NCBI GenBank assembly: GCA_964619155.1
Contig: CAZUEM010000170.1
Coordinates: 1 to 7,286, forward strand
Direction of reading: 5' to 3'
DNA from: CAIXRL01 sp964619155
GTDB taxonomy: Bacteria > Eisenbacteria > RBG-16-71-46
DNA length: 7,286 bases
Position numbers and translations under genes: made by a program. Under the pieces are notes generated by a model. It made no database searches. It saw only the letters and a program-made list of their open reading frames with translations, and was not told where the DNA came from. Every line of letters begins with the position of its first letter. The stretch's first letter is position 1. Shown piece by piece: positions 5,384 through 7,286 of this stretch.

Positions 5384-7174
5384 ATGAACAGGCAGTTGGA
5401 GACCTGGGTGAAGGAATCGGCGGCCCTGTGCCAGCCGGACGGCGTGGTGTGGTGTGACGGCTCCGACGCGGAATACCAGGAGATGCTCCGGCTGATGGTG
5501 CAGTCCGGCACCGCGATCCGCATGCCGGAGTCGAAGAAGCCGAACAGCATCTTCGTGCGGTCGGACCCCGCCGACGTCGCGCGCGTCGAGGAGTTCACGT
5601 TCATCTGCTCGAAGCAGAAGGACGACGCGGGCCCGACGAACAACTGGAGCGACCCGGACGAGATGCGCAAGACGCTCGCCGGGCTGTTCGCGGGATCGAT
5701 GAAGGGCCGGACGATGTTCGTGATCCCCTACAGCATGGGCCCGATCGGCTCGCCGATCGCCAAGATCGGCGTCGAGCTCACGGACTCGCCGTACGTGGTC
5801 GCGAGCATGCACATCATGGCGCGCGTGGGCACGAGAGTGCTCGAGGCGCTGGGCGACGGCGAGTTCGTGCGCGGGCTGCACTCGGTCGGCGCGCCGCTCG
5901 CGGACAACCAGCCGGACTCACCCTGGCCGTGCAACGCGAAGACCAAGTACATCTGCCACTTCCCCGAGACGCGCGAGATCATGTCGTTCGGCTCGGGCTA
6001 CGGCGGCAACGCCCTGCTCGGCAAGAAGTGCCACGCGCTCCGCATCGCCTCGGTGCAGGCGCGCGACGAGGGCTGGCTCGCCGAGCACATGCTGATCCTC
6101 AAGCTCACGAACCCCGAGGGGAAGACCGCGTTCGTCGCGGCGGCGTTCCCGTCGGCGTGCGGCAAGACCAACCTCGCGATGCTCACCCCGACGCTGCCGG
6201 GCTGGAAGGTCGAGACGGTCGGCGACGACATCGCGTGGATGAAGTTCGGGGCCGACGGCCGCCTGTACGCCATCAACCCCGAGGCCGGGTTCTTCGGCGT
6301 CGCGCCGGGCACCAGCATGAAGAGCAACCCGAACGCCATGCGCACGATCGAGAAGCACGCGATCTTCACGAACTGCGCGATGACGCCGGACGGCGACGTG
6401 TGGTGGGAGGAGATGACCGACGCGGCGCCGGCGAAGCTCACCGACTGGCTGCGCCGCCAGTGGACGCCGGCGAGCGGCCGCAAGTCGTCGCACCCGAACG
6501 CCCGCTTCTGCGTGCCGGCCTCGCAGTGCCCGGTGATCGCGAAGGAGTGGGAGGACCCCAAGGGCGTGCCGATCTCGGCGATCCTCTTCGGCGGCCGGCG
6601 CGCGACGGTGATGCCGCTCGTCAACGAGGCGCTGTCCTGGCAGCACGGCACGTTCCTCGGCTCGATCATGAGCAGCGAAACCACGGCCGCCGCCGCGGGC
6701 GCGGTCGGCGCGCTGCGTTTCGACCCGTTCGCCATGCTGCCGTTCTGCGGCTACCACATGGGCGACTACTTCGGGCACTGGCTCAAGATCGGCGCGAAGG
6801 CCGACGCGAAGCTGCCGCGGATCTTCTACGTCAACTGGTTCCGCAAGGACGCCAACGGCAAGTTCCTGTGGCCCGGCTACGGCGAGAACAGCCGCGTCCT
6901 CAAGTGGGTGTTCGAGCGGGTCGTGGGCACGGCGAAGGCCGTGGACACGCCGATCGGCCGCCTGCCCGAGCCGGGTGCGCTCGACGTGAGCGGGCTCAAC
7001 GTGGCGCCGGGCGCGATGGACGAACTGCTGCGCGTGGACGTCGAAGGATGGACGGCGCAGCTGGCCGAAATCCGCAAGCACTACGAGAAGTTCGGCGGCA
7101 AGCTGCCGCAGGGCCTGAAGGACGAGCTCGCGGCCCTCGAGCAGCGCCTGCAGGGAGCCGCGACGCGGGCCTGA
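5384..7174 (+). CDS. pckG: Phosphoenolpyruvate carboxykinase (GTP)
   Basis: This 596-residue cytosolic enzyme converts oxaloacetate and GTP to phosphoenolpyruvate, GDP and CO2, the entry step of gluconeogenesis from TCA intermediates. The whole sequence reads as the GTP-dependent class, whose usual length is about 600. Visible motifs: VVWCDGS (21-27) near the N-terminus; FVRSDPADVARVE (57-69), with the substrate-binding Arg (R59); IPYSMGPIGSP (114-124); GYGGNALLGKKCHALRIA (205-222) and EHM (234-236), with Lys and His metal ligands; the P-loop FPSACGKTN (255-263), with the mobile reactive Cys C259; the kinase-2 aspartates in VGDDIAWM (279-286); GFFGVAPGTS (302-311); FGGRR (402-406); and NWFRKD (484-489). 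No residue of the active site appears lost. The start at 5384 is taken because of its ribosome binding site and because the family's N-terminal helix begins just there. It stands alone, with its own promoter candidate and a hairpin after the stop. Regulation by carbon source is likely for the family but not shown here. Confidence 0.97.
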   Translation: MNRQLETWVKESAALCQPDGVVWCDGSDAEYQEMLRLMVQSGTAIRMPESKKPNSIFVRSDPADVARVEEFTFICSKQKDDAGPTNNWSDPDEMRKTLAGLFAGSMKGRTMFVIPYSMGPIGSPIAKIGVELTDSPYVVASMHIMARVGTRVLEALGDGEFVRGLHSVGAPLADNQPDSPWPCNAKTKYICHFPETREIMSFGSGYGGNALLGKKCHALRIASVQARDEGWLAEHMLILKLTNPEGKTAFVAAAFPSACGKTNLAMLTPTLPGWKVETVGDDIAWMKFGADGRLYAINPEAGFFGVAPGTSMKSNPNAMRTIEKHAIFTNCAMTPDGDVWWEEMTDAAPAKLTDWLRRQWTPASGRKSSHPNARFCVPASQCPVIAKEWEDPKGVPISAILFGGRRATVMPLVNEALSWQHGTFLGSIMSSETTAAAAGAVGALRFDPFAMLPFCGYHMGDYFGHWLKIGAKADAKLPRIFYVNWFRKDANGKFLWPGYGENSRVLKWVFERVVGTAKAVDTPIGRLPEPGALDVSGLNVAPGAMDELLRVDVEGWTAQLAEIRKHYEKFGGKLPQGLKDELAALEQRLQGAATRA

Positions 7175-7197
7175 GCCCCGCGCGCGGCGCGAACGCG

Positions 7198-7226
7198 GAC
7201 GGCCCGGGCCGGTGGCCCGGGCCGTC
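7198..7226 (+). terminator. Strong hairpin, probable transcription terminator of pckG
   Basis: A perfect 13-bp stem (7198-7210 with 7214-7226) closes a 3-nt loop (GGT), beginning 24 nt after the pckG stop codon. The stem is all G-C except one A-T pair. The following bases (TCGCTCGTTGTGCT) are only moderately T-rich, so termination may be weak or bidirectional, but placement and stem strength make a terminator the best reading. Confidence 0.7.
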
Positions 7227-7286
7227 TCGCTCGTTGTGCTCCGGGGAATGGTGCTGGCGCGGGGCGTGCAGCGGCCGGGGGCATGA

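Noticed and set aside
3679..5670. 663-codon minus-strand open frame spanning the palindrome, dgt and the pckG 5' part
   Set aside because: It is a frame shadow: the bulk is low-complexity Arg/Pro/Ala and it runs across dgt in another frame and antisense to pckG.
5918..7081. 387-codon minus-strand open frame antisense to pckG
   Set aside because: It is a low-complexity shadow opposite a fully conserved PEP carboxykinase.
7081..7284. Short minus-strand open frame at the right edge
   Set aside because: It is a Pro/Ala/Arg-rich shadow of the pckG end and terminator, with no ribosome binding site or recognisable domain.

Overview
The window is very GC-rich, with almost all third codon positions G or C. 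It carries four protein genes of ordinary bacterial type plus one compact structured repeat. The gene set (periplasmic YfiR-family protein with a CHASE8-type hybrid sensor kinase, Dgt-like dNTPase, GTP-dependent PEP carboxykinase) suggests a high-GC proteobacterium, probably gamma or beta. This placement is an inference from protein families; no rRNA or other firm taxonomic marker is present.

Layout: (1) 35-3468, minus strand: a two-gene operon. The promoter-proximal gene encodes a secreted YfiR-family (DUF4154) protein starting at TTG. It is followed 8 nt later by a 932-residue membrane-bound hybrid histidine kinase (TM - CHASE8-like periplasmic domain - TM - HAMP - HisKA - HATPase - REC - REC - HPt), whose ribosome binding site overlaps the yfiR stop codon. 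(2) 3469-3830: a 362-nt non-coding gap. It holds the ribosome binding site and a weak sigma-28-like promoter candidate for the operon, a small GC-rich tandem repeat, and a 147-nt imperfect palindrome (3678-3824) with 23-nt terminal arms and several small internal hairpins. (3) 3831-5159, minus strand: a Dgt-like HD-domain deoxynucleoside triphosphate triphosphohydrolase. (4) 5160-5383: a divergent intergenic region with a reasonable sigma-70-type promoter toward the right and a weaker candidate toward the left. (5) 5384-7174, plus strand: GTP-dependent phosphoenolpyruvate carboxykinase (pckG), followed by a strong hairpin at 7198-7226. The last 60 nt show no gene I can support.

How the genes work together: the yfiR-like gene and the kinase very probably form one sensing unit. 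In the known YfiBNR system, periplasmic YfiR represses the CHASE8/HAMP diguanylate cyclase YfiN. Here the same type of periplasmic regulator is paired with a CHASE8-like/HAMP receptor whose output is a multistep phosphorelay, with no GGDEF domain. The final response regulator is not in the window. The dgt and pckG genes are metabolic (dNTP pool control; gluconeogenesis) and show no evident functional tie to the sensory pair. The most unusual things are the palindromic element and the YfiR-kinase pairing; I see no defence system, CRISPR array, insertion sequence with a transposase, or biosynthetic cluster.
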